This document shows, one piece after another, positions 1-6,490 of a stretch of DNA of 7,315 bases. Position numbers and translations under genes: made by a program. Origin of the DNA: Prevotellaceae bacterium UBA1786 (lineage in GTDB: Bacteria > Bacteroidota > Bacteroidia > Bacteroidales > Bacteroidaceae); the NCBI GenBank assembly GCA_002314525.1, contig DCGE01000069.1, positions 2,555-9,869 of the forward strand, read 5' to 3'. The notes beneath the pieces were generated by a model. It ran no database searches, was not told the DNA's origin, and saw only the letters and a program-made list of their open reading frames with translations. The stretch's first letter is position 1; each line of letters starts with the position of its first letter.

Positions 1-1087
1 GTGTGTCCTGAGGTGCACATGCAGGAGGTACGACTGGGTTGACAAAGATGCCTTTCTCGAATGCCAGTTTTGTTACTTCAAACGTCTTCATGTTGTCGCG
101 TACATAAAGCGGAATGATAGGACTTTCTGTATCTCCGATCTCGAAGCCAGCATCCTTGAACTGCTGCAGTGCGTAGTCGGTAATCTTCCAGAGATTCTCA
201 ACACGTTCAGGCTCTTCCTTGAGGATATGGAGTGCTTCCATTGCTGCTGCCGTTGCTGCAGGTGTGTTGGATGCACTGAAGATGTAAGTTCTTGAAGTAT
301 GGCGTAACCAGTTGATGGTATCCTTGTCGGATGCGATGAAACCTCCGATTGAGGCAAGCGACTTTGAGAATGTTCCCATGATGAGGTCAACATCGTCAGT
401 AACTCCGAAGTGATCGCATGTACCGCGTCCATTGCGTCCGAAGACTCCAAGTCCGTGGGCTTCGTCAACCATGATGCTAGCCTTGTACTTGTGCTTGAGT
501 TTTACGATCTCAGGCAGTTTGGCAAGGTCGCCTTCCATTGAGAAAAGTCCGTCGGTGACAATGAGTTTGATGGCCTGTGGGTTACAGCGCTTGAGCTGTT
601 TCTCAAGGTCTTCCATGTCGTTGTGCTTGTAGTGGTAGAACGTAGAGAACGAGAGACGTCGTCCGTCAACAATAGAAGCATGATCACGATCATCACCGAG
701 AATGAAGTCGTTGCGAGTCGTAAGATCTGAAACAACACCTGCATTTACAGAGAAACCTGTGGAATACACCAATGCTTCCTCCTTGCCTACGAACTCAGCC
801 AATTCATGTTCAAGTTGAACGTGAAGGTCGAGCGTTCCATTGAGGAAACGTGAACCTGCACAACCTGTACCGTATTTTTTGATTGCTTCAATAGCAGCAT
901 CGACAATGCGCTTGTCGTAAGTCAGACCCATATATGAATTGGATCCGAACATAAGGACTTTCTTGCCATCCATTACCACCTCGGTATCCTGATGGCTGTC
1001 TATTTCACGGAAATAGGGATAGATGCCCGCATTCATGTATTTCTGCGGTTCTCTATAGTCCTTGAACCTGTTTTGTAATAATCCCAT
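1..1087 (-). CDS. spt: Serine palmitoyltransferase (PLP-dependent alpha-oxoamine synthase), 3' end cut by window
   Basis: Condenses L-serine with a long-chain acyl-CoA to 3-ketosphinganine, the first committed step of sphingolipid synthesis; a cytosolic PLP enzyme. Translating the minus strand from the ATG at 1087-1085 gives 362 open residues (MGLLQNRFKDYREPQKYMNA...), ending mid-gene at base 1. As I recall, Bacteroides homologues have about 395 residues, so roughly 30-35 C-terminal residues are missing. Visible fold-type I motifs: GSNSYMGL (48-55), TGCAGSRFLNGT (74-85), the PLP-stacking His136 in DDRDHASIVDG, DEAH at 208-211 (cofactor Asp/His), and the Schiff-base Lys242 in GTFSKSLASIGGF. 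GTFSKS with a following GGF favours SPT over glycine C-acetyltransferase (GTLGKALGG) or BioF, and the sequence closely matches what I remember of the Bacteroides enzyme. It is transcribed divergently from the lipid kinase across a 55-bp gap, from a probable -7 box at 1119-1112. Residual alternative: another oxoamine synthase of the family. Confidence 0.88.
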   Translation of the reverse strand, partial: MGLLQNRFKDYREPQKYMNAGIYPYFREIDSHQDTEVVMDGKKVLMFGSNSYMGLTYDKRIVDAAIEAIKKYGTGCAGSRFLNGTLDLHVQLEHELAEFVGKEEALVYSTGFSVNAGVVSDLTTRNDFILGDDRDHASIVDGRRLSFSTFYHYKHNDMEDLEKQLKRCNPQAIKLIVTDGLFSMEGDLAKLPEIVKLKHKYKASIMVDEAHGLGVFGRNGRGTCDHFGVTDDVDLIMGTFSKSLASIGGFIASDKDTINWLRHTSRTYIFSASNTPAATAAAMEALHILKEEPERVENLWKITDYALQQFKDAGFEIGDTESPIIPLYVRDNMKTFEVTKLAFEKGIFVNPVVPPACAPQDT

Positions 1088-1111
1088 AATATTTTATTCG
1101 CGTACAGAGTG

Positions 1112-1119
1112 CAAAGTTA
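1112..1119 (-). promoter_or_regulatory. Bacteroidota -7 promoter box for spt
   Basis: The minus strand reads TAACTTTG here, an exact fit to the Bacteroidota TAnnTTTG -7 consensus. Transcription would begin near 1107, leaving an A/T-rich leader of about 20 nt before the spt ATG at 1087. No convincing TTTG-type -33 element is visible at the expected distance. Position and consensus match are seen; promoter activity is inferred. Confidence 0.65.
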
Positions 1120-1130
1120 CAATTTTTTCT

Positions 1131-1138
1131 TAACTTTG
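1131..1138 (+). promoter_or_regulatory. Bacteroidota -7 promoter box for the lipid kinase operon
   Basis: TAACTTTG matches the TAnnTTTG -7 consensus and ends only 4 bases before the kinase ATG at 1143. Transcription would start at or within a few bases of that ATG, so the mRNA would be leaderless or nearly so. The TAA inside the box (1131-1133) is in frame with the kinase gene and rules out an upstream start. No clear -33 element was found. Confidence 0.6.
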
Positions 1139-1142
1139 CGTC

Positions 1143-2150
1143 ATGTTTTCTAAGAAAAAAATATTATTCATATATAATCCATTCTCCGGGCTTGGCGGAA
1201 AAGGTGTGATTTTGCGTCAGATTGAGGAAATTATTGACACTTCAAAATATGACTATGAAGTTGCAAGAATTGACCATGAAGGTCATTCTGTGGAACTTGC
1301 TGCAGAAGCCGTACGACTTGGAATTGACATAGTTTGTGCCATAGGAGGCGACGGAACTGTCAATTCTGTGGCGTCAATCCTGAAGGATACTGAAACTTCA
1401 CTTGCCATTATTCCGGCTGGTTCGGGAAACGGACTTGCCCGACACTTGCACATTCCTCTTGATAGTGAGAAGGCAATAGCACTAATTAACAGTGGAAATT
1501 GCAGACGGATGGATTATGGCGTAGTCAATCTGATTCCGTTTTTCTGTACATGCGGCGTGGGTTTCGATGCTTTCATCTCAAAGAAATTCGCTCAGTCAAA
1601 GGTTCGTGGACCGTTGGCCTATTTGGAGAAGATGCTTCTGAACGGTCTGACATTCCGTCCTGAGACTTACGATATTGACCTGGTTGATGACAAGGAAGTG
1701 CATACTGTCAGAAAGGCTTTCATCATTACATGTGCCAATGCTTCTCAATATGGAAATAATGTGTATATCGCACCAAAGGCATCGGTGTTCGACGGAATGC
1801 TGAATGTGACGATCCTCAAGCCTTTCACTCCGATTGAAGTTCCTCAGCTTGCGTTGCAGCTCTTCAACGGAACGATTGACAAGAATAGCCGTATTGAGAC
1901 TTTCAAATGCAGGAGTCTGTCGATTCACAGACAGAACGAAGGAGTGATCCATTTCGACGGAGAACCTGTCAATACAGGTGCTGACGTTGAGATTGCTATC
2001 GTACCGAAAGGACTGAAATGTATCTGTCCCGATGCGGAGGGCGTGCAGGACGTAGCTGAGAATATTCAAAATGAAATACTAGATCAAATCAATAAAATAA
2101 AATCAACATGGCAGTATCAGACATTGAAGAAAAGAAGAACGAATCAATAA
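1143..2150 (+). CDS. Diacylglycerol-kinase-family lipid kinase (YegS/BmrU/DgkB type)
   Basis: 335 residues with a DAGK catalytic domain over roughly residues 5-140 followed by the all-beta C-terminal domain of this family. Seen: the N-terminal NPFSG strand-loop (12-16), nucleotide-binding GGDGTVNSVA (68-77), PAGSGNGLAR (91-100), and the C-terminal NVYIAPKASVFDGML (206-220) and HFDGEP (270-275) motifs. The family transfers ATP phosphate to a lipid hydroxyl; known substrates include diacylglycerol, phosphatidylglycerol and, in related proteins, sphingoid bases. It is a soluble or peripheral membrane enzyme with no signal peptide. ATG 1143 is the only reasonable start: an in-frame TAA lies at 1131-1133 and the NPFSG motif needs this N-terminus. 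It heads the glnS/TPR cluster, and its last 43 bp overlap glnS in another frame. Divergence from spt suggests a link to sphingolipids, but substrate cannot be read from sequence. Confidence 0.9.
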   Translation: MFSKKKILFIYNPFSGLGGKGVILRQIEEIIDTSKYDYEVARIDHEGHSVELAAEAVRLGIDIVCAIGGDGTVNSVASILKDTETSLAIIPAGSGNGLARHLHIPLDSEKAIALINSGNCRRMDYGVVNLIPFFCTCGVGFDAFISKKFAQSKVRGPLAYLEKMLLNGLTFRPETYDIDLVDDKEVHTVRKAFIITCANASQYGNNVYIAPKASVFDGMLNVTILKPFTPIEVPQLALQLFNGTIDKNSRIETFKCRSLSIHRQNEGVIHFDGEPVNTGADVEIAIVPKGLKCICPDAEGVQDVAENIQNEILDQINKIKSTWQYQTLKKRRTNQ

Positions 2151-3826
2151 GTTTCGTTGAGGAATTCGTAAAAGCCGACCTTGAGGAAGGCAAGAACGGT
2201 GGCAGAATACAGACACGTTTCCCACCGGAACCTAACGGCTATCTGCACATAGGTCATGCAAAAGCCATTTGTATGGATTTCGGCATGGCAGAGAAATATG
2301 GTGGCGTATGCAACCTGAGATTCGATGATACCAACCCTACTAAGGAGGACACAGAATACGTAGATGCTATCCAGGAGGATATCAAATGGCTCGGTTTCCA
2401 GTGGGGGAATGTATATTACGCATCTGACTATTTCCAGAATCTTTATGATTTTGCCATCAAGCTTATCAAGGATGGCAAGGCATATATTGATGAGCAGACT
2501 TCAGAGCAGATTGCTGAACAGAAGGGCACTCCTACTCAGTCGGGTGTTGCAAGTCCGTTCAGGGACAGACCTGTCGAAGAAAACCTTGAACTGTTCGAGA
2601 AGATGAACAAGGGTGAGATTGAGGAAGGTGCAATGGTTCTCAGAGCAAAGATCGACATGGCAAATCCAAACATGCATTTCCGTGACCCTATCATATACAG
2701 AGTCAAGAAGGTTCCTCATCACAGAACCGGTACGAAATGGAATGTATATCCAAACTACGACTTCGCTCATGGTCAGTCTGACTATTTCGAGGGTGTGACA
2801 CATTCAATCTGCACCTTGGAGTTCGTGCCTCACCGTCCGCTCTATGATTTCTTCATTGATGAACTCAAGGAGTGCGGATTCAAGATGAACGAGGCTGAGA
2901 AGCAGACCGACGACTATCGTCCGCGCCAGATTGAGTTTAACCGTCTGAACCTTACTTATGCTGTGATGTCAAAGCGTAAGATGCTTGCATTGGTAAAGGA
3001 AGGCCTTGTTGACGGATGGGACGATCCGCGTATGCCTACCATCTGCGGTATGAGAAGAAGGGGATACAGCCCTGAGTCAATCCGCAACTTCATCAAGATG
3101 ATCGGTTATACAAAGTACGATGCTCTTAACGACTATGCCATGCTTGAGTCTGCTGTCAGGGAAGACCTGAACAAGAAGGCAACCAGAGTAAGTGCTGTCC
3201 TCAATCCGGTTAAGTGTATCATCACAAACTATCCTGAAGGCCAGACAGAGACTCTTGATGCTATCGACAATCCGGAGGATGAGCAGAGCAAGCACCACAG
3301 TGTTGAGTTCTCACGTGAACTATGGATTGAACGCGAGGATTTCATGGAAGATGCTCCTAAGAAGTTCTTCCGCCTGACTGTCGGTGGTGAGGTCCGTCTG
3401 AAGAACGCATATATTATTAAATGTGTCGGCGTCAATAAGGATTCAGAAGGTAACATCAGTGAAATCCTTTGCGAATACGATCCTCAGACACGCAGCGGAA
3501 TGCCGGAGGCCAACCGTAAGGTGAAGGGAACTATCCATTGGGTAAGTTGCCACAATTGCGTGGAGGCTGAGGCAAGGCTTTACGACCGCTTGTTCAGTGT
3601 TGAGAATCCAGGTGCCGACGAGCGCGACTTCCACGAATTGCTGAATCCTGACTCTCTTACAGTCGTGAAGTGCTATGTCGAACCTTATCTCAGGGAATTC
3701 AAGCCTATGGACTACCTTCAGTTCCAAAGGACGGGATATTTCACTCTTGACAAGCACAGCACTCCGGAGAAGATGATCTTCAACAGAACCGTAGGTCTTC
3801 GTGATAGTTGGAAAGGCGGAAAATAA
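2108..3826 (+). CDS. glnS: Glutaminyl-tRNA synthetase
   Basis: Charges tRNA-Gln with glutamine using ATP; cytosolic class Ic aminoacyl-tRNA synthetase. The 572 residues compare with about 550 in E. coli. Seen: class I HIGH motif at 47-50 in RFPPEPNGYLHIGHAKA, NLRFDDTNPTKE (69-80), the glutamine-pocket region YPNYDFAHGQSDYFEGVTHS (214-233), KMSKS-equivalent VMSKR (286-290), then anticodon-binding beta-barrels from about 350 to the end, with GTIHWVS (474-480) and FNRTVGLRDSW (558-568) typical of GlnRS. GlnRS-type wording (DDTNP, EGVTHS, CTLEFVPHRP) separates it from GluRS. The start at 2108 sits inside the kinase reading frame. An A/T-rich run (AATAAAATAAAATCAAC) precedes it instead of a Shine-Dalgarno, which is normal in Bacteroidota, and the encoded N-terminal extension resembles Bacteroides GlnRS. 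Expression is probably by read-through from the kinase promoter. Confidence 0.97.
   Translation: MAVSDIEEKKNESISFVEEFVKADLEEGKNGGRIQTRFPPEPNGYLHIGHAKAICMDFGMAEKYGGVCNLRFDDTNPTKEDTEYVDAIQEDIKWLGFQWGNVYYASDYFQNLYDFAIKLIKDGKAYIDEQTSEQIAEQKGTPTQSGVASPFRDRPVEENLELFEKMNKGEIEEGAMVLRAKIDMANPNMHFRDPIIYRVKKVPHHRTGTKWNVYPNYDFAHGQSDYFEGVTHSICTLEFVPHRPLYDFFIDELKECGFKMNEAEKQTDDYRPRQIEFNRLNLTYAVMSKRKMLALVKEGLVDGWDDPRMPTICGMRRRGYSPESIRNFIKMIGYTKYDALNDYAMLESAVREDLNKKATRVSAVLNPVKCIITNYPEGQTETLDAIDNPEDEQSKHHSVEFSRELWIEREDFMEDAPKKFFRLTVGGEVRLKNAYIIKCVGVNKDSEGNISEILCEYDPQTRSGMPEANRKVKGTIHWVSCHNCVEAEARLYDRLFSVENPGADERDFHELLNPDSLTVVKCYVEPYLREFKPMDYLQFQRTGYFTLDKHSTPEKMIFNRTVGLRDSWKGGK
3814..3819 (+). promoter_or_regulatory. 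Shine-Dalgarno-like site for the TPR gene
   Basis: AGGCGG, one mismatch from AGGAGG, lies 8 nt before ATG 3828 and inside the last glnS codons. It supports ATG 3828 over the in-frame GTG at 3801, which would need initiation inside glnS and would add nine residues with no family character. Confidence 0.5.
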
Positions 3827-3827
3827 G

Positions 3828-5300
3828 ATGGATTATTTCGAGTCAGAAGAGTTCAGGCAGTTGCTGAAATCCTATGAGGATGCGAAGAAACAGGGTAGTG
3901 TATGCTATCTTGATACTGACGACTTCGTTGATATTTCAGAGTTCTATATCCGTAGTCAGGAGTTCGAATTGTCTCTTGCTGCTACCGAAGACGGACTCTC
4001 ACTGCATCCTGAGGATATGGGACTTCGTGGCATGAAGGTCAGTGCTCTTATCAATCTCAATAGGATTGATGATGCTGAAAAGGCTCTTGAACAACTCGAT
4101 CCGGATGAGAACTTCGACTACTATTATTTTGAGGCTCAGTTGATTCTTGCAATCAACTGGGACTCTTCTGAAGCTAACGATCTCTTCCTGAAATGGCTCG
4201 GAATGGAGATTGATGATATGAAGTCGGACCTGCATGGAAAGATTGACCAGCAGCGTCTTCATGAGGACTACATGCATGTGATTGCCAGTTTCTCCGAACT
4301 CAATCAGGAAGACGATGATGTGCAGAAGTTCATTGCTCAGTGGGTTGATGATTTCCGCTCTAAATGTGATCAGCTCGGCGATTTCGACTGCGATATGGAG
4401 ATTGCTCATGTCTGCCATGAGGAAGGTCTGATCGACAAGGAAATCGAATTGTATAATGACTTCCTTGACAACGACCCGTATCTTGAAGGCGGATGGACTT
4501 ATCTGGCTTCGATACAACACATGAACGGTCAGATGGAAGATGCCATCAACTCGGCAAATTTCGCATTGGCAATCACTCCTGACGACCCTTACACATTGAT
4601 GCTCCGTGCTCATAGCTATTTCGTTTCCAATCGTTTCTCGGAAGCGCTGAATGACTATCTCAAGTACCAGAAACTCACGGGCGAACAGGATTACCTGCAT
4701 ATCATCGGCCGCTGCTACATCATACTGGGGAAGAAGAAGGAAGGCTACGACAGTCTGGAGCAGGCTGTTGCATTCACCTCTTCGCGTACCGATGATGCTG
4801 ATTCCGTAGCCAATACATGGGCTTTCATTGCGCAGGCCTATATGGATGGCGGTTTCCTGAAAGAAGCTCAGGAATGTGCTGAGAAGGCTGTCCTCATGGC
4901 ACCTGATGCTACGGAATACATTCTCCTGAAAGCCAATATCCTCCTCAAGCTGAAGGACTGGGACGAGGCCAAGTATTGGTTCCGCAAGTCGCTTGAGACT
5001 ACCAACCGTAAGGTGATGGTTGAACTATGCATCGGCGGTGATTATGTGTATGAAAACCGTTTTGACGATGCTATGGAGTTCTTCAGCATGGCGACCGAAG
5101 AACCTCATGATCCTATGAGCATCCGTGCTCATGCCTATATTTCGTTCCTCTTCTATAGGATGGGGGATAAAGAAAATTTCCGGAGAAGTCTCAAAATTGC
5201 TTGTGAGAACACTCCGGAAACTATCCGTGCTTTCTGGGAAACCGAACTGAAAGACGTTGCAGAAAGCGATTACTACGATACGCTCAAGGACTTAATTTAG
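3828..5300 (+). CDS. Tetratricopeptide-repeat protein of unknown function, downstream of glnS
   Basis: 490 residues, strongly acidic, with no signal peptide or membrane segment, so probably cytoplasmic. Helical TPR-like units are clearest at about 220-253 (WTYLASIQHMNGQMEDAINSA), 254-287 (PYTLMLRAHSYFVSNRFSEA), 327-360 (WAFIAQAYMDGGFLKEAQEC), 361-392 (YILLKANILLKLKDWDEAKY) and 396-428, each with the small/large residue spacing and a terminal Pro/Asp. The N-terminal 60-90 part (ALINLNRIDDAEKALEQLDP) is a more degenerate unit. TPR arrays bind protein partners; no enzymatic motif was seen. The start is ATG 3828, one base after the glnS stop, with an upstream Shine-Dalgarno-like site. Two-gene coupling with glnS suggests co-expression, not a known function. 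The 3' end overlaps rnfA on the opposite strand by 9 bp. Confidence 0.88.
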   Translation: MDYFESEEFRQLLKSYEDAKKQGSVCYLDTDDFVDISEFYIRSQEFELSLAATEDGLSLHPEDMGLRGMKVSALINLNRIDDAEKALEQLDPDENFDYYYFEAQLILAINWDSSEANDLFLKWLGMEIDDMKSDLHGKIDQQRLHEDYMHVIASFSELNQEDDDVQKFIAQWVDDFRSKCDQLGDFDCDMEIAHVCHEEGLIDKEIELYNDFLDNDPYLEGGWTYLASIQHMNGQMEDAINSANFALAITPDDPYTLMLRAHSYFVSNRFSEALNDYLKYQKLTGEQDYLHIIGRCYIILGKKKEGYDSLEQAVAFTSSRTDDADSVANTWAFIAQAYMDGGFLKEAQECAEKAVLMAPDATEYILLKANILLKLKDWDEAKYWFRKSLETTNRKVMVELCIGGDYVYENRFDDAMEFFSMATEEPHDPMSIRAHAYISFLFYRMGDKENFRRSLKIACENTPETIRAFWETELKDVAESDYYDTLKDLI

Positions 5301-5322
5301 TCCGAACAGGACTTTCAGTCCT
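5288..5322. repeat. Alternating GGACT/AGTCC half-sites, overlapping hairpins at convergent gene ends
   Basis: Four half-sites alternate: GGACT 5288-5292, AGTCC 5299-5303, GGACT 5309-5313, AGTCC 5317-5321. The last pair extends to a perfect AGGACT-TTC-AGTCCT hairpin (5308-5322). The first pair forms a 5-bp stem spanning both stop codons (TAG of the TPR gene, TAA of rnfA). The middle two can pair instead, so structures are mutually exclusive. No U-tract follows on either strand, so this is not a canonical intrinsic terminator; a bidirectional pausing or terminating role is inference. Confidence 0.45.
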
Positions 5323-5894
5323 CCGTCAACTCCACTGAATCCCATAAAGGCCATTGAAAGTAAGCCTGCAGTAATCAATGCAATAGGCATACCTCTCATT
5401 GCCTTTGGCACTTTCGAGAATTCCAGTTGTTCACGCAGTCCTGCAAAGACAATCATCGCCAGTGCGAAACCGAGTGCTGTCGAGAAGGCATATACTATTC
5501 CCTGAAGCATTGAATAGTCCTTCTGGATGACGAGGATTGCCACACCGAGAATACAGCAGTTGGTTGTGATCAGCGGAAGGAACACTCCCAGCGCCTGATA
5601 GAGCGACGGAGAGACCTTCTTGAGTATTATCTCCACCATCTGAACCAATGCTGCTATCACGAGGATGAATGCTATGGTCTGCAGATAGCCTAGGTTGTTT
5701 GGATCAAGAACATATTTCTGGAGAAGGAATGTAACAATGGTTGCCAGTACGAGCACGAACGTAACTGCAGCTCCCATTCCTCCGGCTGTACCGAGTTTCT
5801 TTGACACACCGAGGAAAGGACAGATTCCGAGGAACTGTGCCAGTACGATGTTGTTTACGAATATCGCTGTGATAAAAATAAGTACGTATTCCAT
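5292..5894 (-). CDS. rnfA: Rnf complex membrane subunit A
   Basis: Integral membrane subunit of the Rnf complex, which couples ferredoxin:NAD+ oxidoreduction to Na+ or H+ translocation. 200 residues, the usual family length, with about six hydrophobic helices. Seen: NNIVLAQFLGICPFLGVS (14-31) with Cys25, and LPLITTNCCILG (106-117) with Cys113/Cys114. The first Cys motif and its counterpart in the second half are those known to contribute, together with RnfE, to a membrane-embedded iron-sulfur site. A GLREQLE loop (152-158) also fits RnfA. Last gene of the operon, 14 nt after rnfE; only a weak A-rich ribosome site precedes the ATG. NqrE is the paralogue in Na+-NQR, but the DGEA gene order and neighbouring RnfD/G/E decide for Rnf. 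Tail-to-tail overlap with the TPR gene leaves no room for a separate terminator. Confidence 0.96.
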   Translation of the reverse strand: MEYVLIFITAIFVNNIVLAQFLGICPFLGVSKKLGTAGGMGAAVTFVLVLATIVTFLLQKYVLDPNNLGYLQTIAFILVIAALVQMVEIILKKVSPSLYQALGVFLPLITTNCCILGVAILVIQKDYSMLQGIVYAFSTALGFALAMIVFAGLREQLEFSKVPKAMRGMPIALITAGLLSMAFMGFSGVDGGLKVLFGLN

Positions 5895-5908
5895 ATAGCT
5901 GTTCTTTT

Positions 5909-6490
5909 TTAGTTCTTAATCTTGTTGACTAATGCAATGAGGAATCCGAGCACTATGAATGCGCCTGGAGCCAATACGAACATAAGCATTCCGAAGTCTT
6001 CTCCCTGTAGTGCCTGTCCGAAGATGGCGCCTGTTCCCAAGAACTCACGTACACCACCAAGAAGTGTAAGTGCTATCGTGAAACCGATACCGATACCGAT
6101 ACCGTCGCAGATGCTGTCCACGGCCCCGTGCTTTGCAGCAAATGCTTCTGCACGTCCGAGGATGATGCAGTTCACTACGATGAGCGGAATGAAAAGACCG
6201 AGTGTAGCGTAGATGTCTGGCACATATGCCTGCATGAGCATCTGAAGGATTGTGACAAGTGATGCTATGACCACGACATAGCAAGGTATTCTCACTGCAT
6301 CTGGAACATAGTCCTTGATGAGCGAGATGATGAGGTTGGAGAGGATGAGCACAAATGTAGTTGCAAGTCCCATCGACATACCGTTGATGGCTGATGAGGT
6401 AGTACCGAGGGTAGGGCACATGCCGAGCAGGAGTACGAATGTAGGATTCTCCTTGACGATGCCGTTCCAAATATATTTAATGCTGTTCAT
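5909..6490 (-). CDS. rnfE: Rnf complex membrane subunit E
   Basis: Integral membrane partner and paralogue of RnfA in the Rnf complex. 193 residues with about six hydrophobic segments. Seen: NPTFVLLLGMCPTLGTTSSA (15-34) with Cys25, GLFIPLIVVNCIILGRAEAFA (98-118) with Cys108, and DGIGIGIGF (129-137) followed by LGGVREFLG (144-152). The LGxCPxLG and NCxILG elements mirror those of RnfA. The paired Cys residues are the ligands expected for the shared iron-sulfur cluster. Its ATG (6490-6488) overlaps the rnfG TGA in an ATGA quartet, and AAGGAG lies 7 nt upstream inside the last rnfG codons, indicating translational coupling. The glycine-isoleucine stretch is encoded by a tandem hexanucleotide repeat. 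NqrD is the NQR paralogue, excluded by context. Confidence 0.96.
   Translation of the reverse strand: MNSIKYIWNGIVKENPTFVLLLGMCPTLGTTSSAINGMSMGLATTFVLILSNLIISLIKDYVPDAVRIPCYVVVIASLVTILQMLMQAYVPDIYATLGLFIPLIVVNCIILGRAEAFAAKHGAVDSICDGIGIGIGFTIALTLLGGVREFLGTGAIFGQALQGEDFGMLMFVLAPGAFIVLGFLIALVNKIKN
6083..6104. repeat. Tandem hexanucleotide repeat (ACCGAT)3.7 within rnfE
   Basis: ACCGAT occurs three times in succession (6083-6100) followed by ACCG. On the coding strand it reads GGTATC repeats and encodes alternating Gly-Ile at RnfE residues 130-135. A 6-bp unit keeps the frame if copy number changes, so slippage would alter the helix by two residues rather than break the gene. Confidence 0.8.

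Larger units (their letters stand above)
1111..1139. repeat. Perfect 9-bp inverted repeat formed by two divergent -7 boxes
   Basis: GCAAAGTTA (1111-1119) and TAACTTTGC (1131-1139) are exact reverse complements separated by an 11-bp T-rich spacer. Each arm contains one outward-facing TAACTTTG box. The symmetry follows partly from both promoters using the same box, but it extends one base beyond the consensus and also agrees at both unconstrained 'nn' positions. It could be a dimeric operator as well as a promoter pair; a regulator site is inference only. Confidence 0.7.

Noticed and set aside
88..744. Open frames of 126 and 80 residues (minus) and 66 residues (plus) within spt
   Set aside because: They lie in other frames of the spt gene, whose own frame is open across the region and carries all catalytic motifs. 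Their Ser/Thr-rich sequence resembles no family.
1..1087. Glycine C-acetyltransferase (kbl) or BioF
   Set aside because: The lysine motif GTFSKSLASIGGF and overall sequence fit Bacteroides serine palmitoyltransferase rather than GTLGKALGG (Kbl) or BioF-type motifs.
3801..3827. GTG start at 3801 for the TPR protein
   Set aside because: It would overlap glnS by 26 bp and add nine residues (MIVGKAENK) with no structural character. ATG 3828, with a site 8 nt upstream, is better.
3999..4700. 233-residue open frame on the minus strand inside the TPR gene
   Set aside because: It is antisense to a gene with a clear TPR pattern and good context; it shows no domain or ribosome site, so it is a shadow of the coding bias.
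6045..6470. 141-residue minus-strand frame inside rnfE
   Set aside because: Same strand but a shifted frame relative to the well-supported rnfE. Its His/Arg/Cys-rich composition is typical of a frame-shifted read of membrane protein codons.
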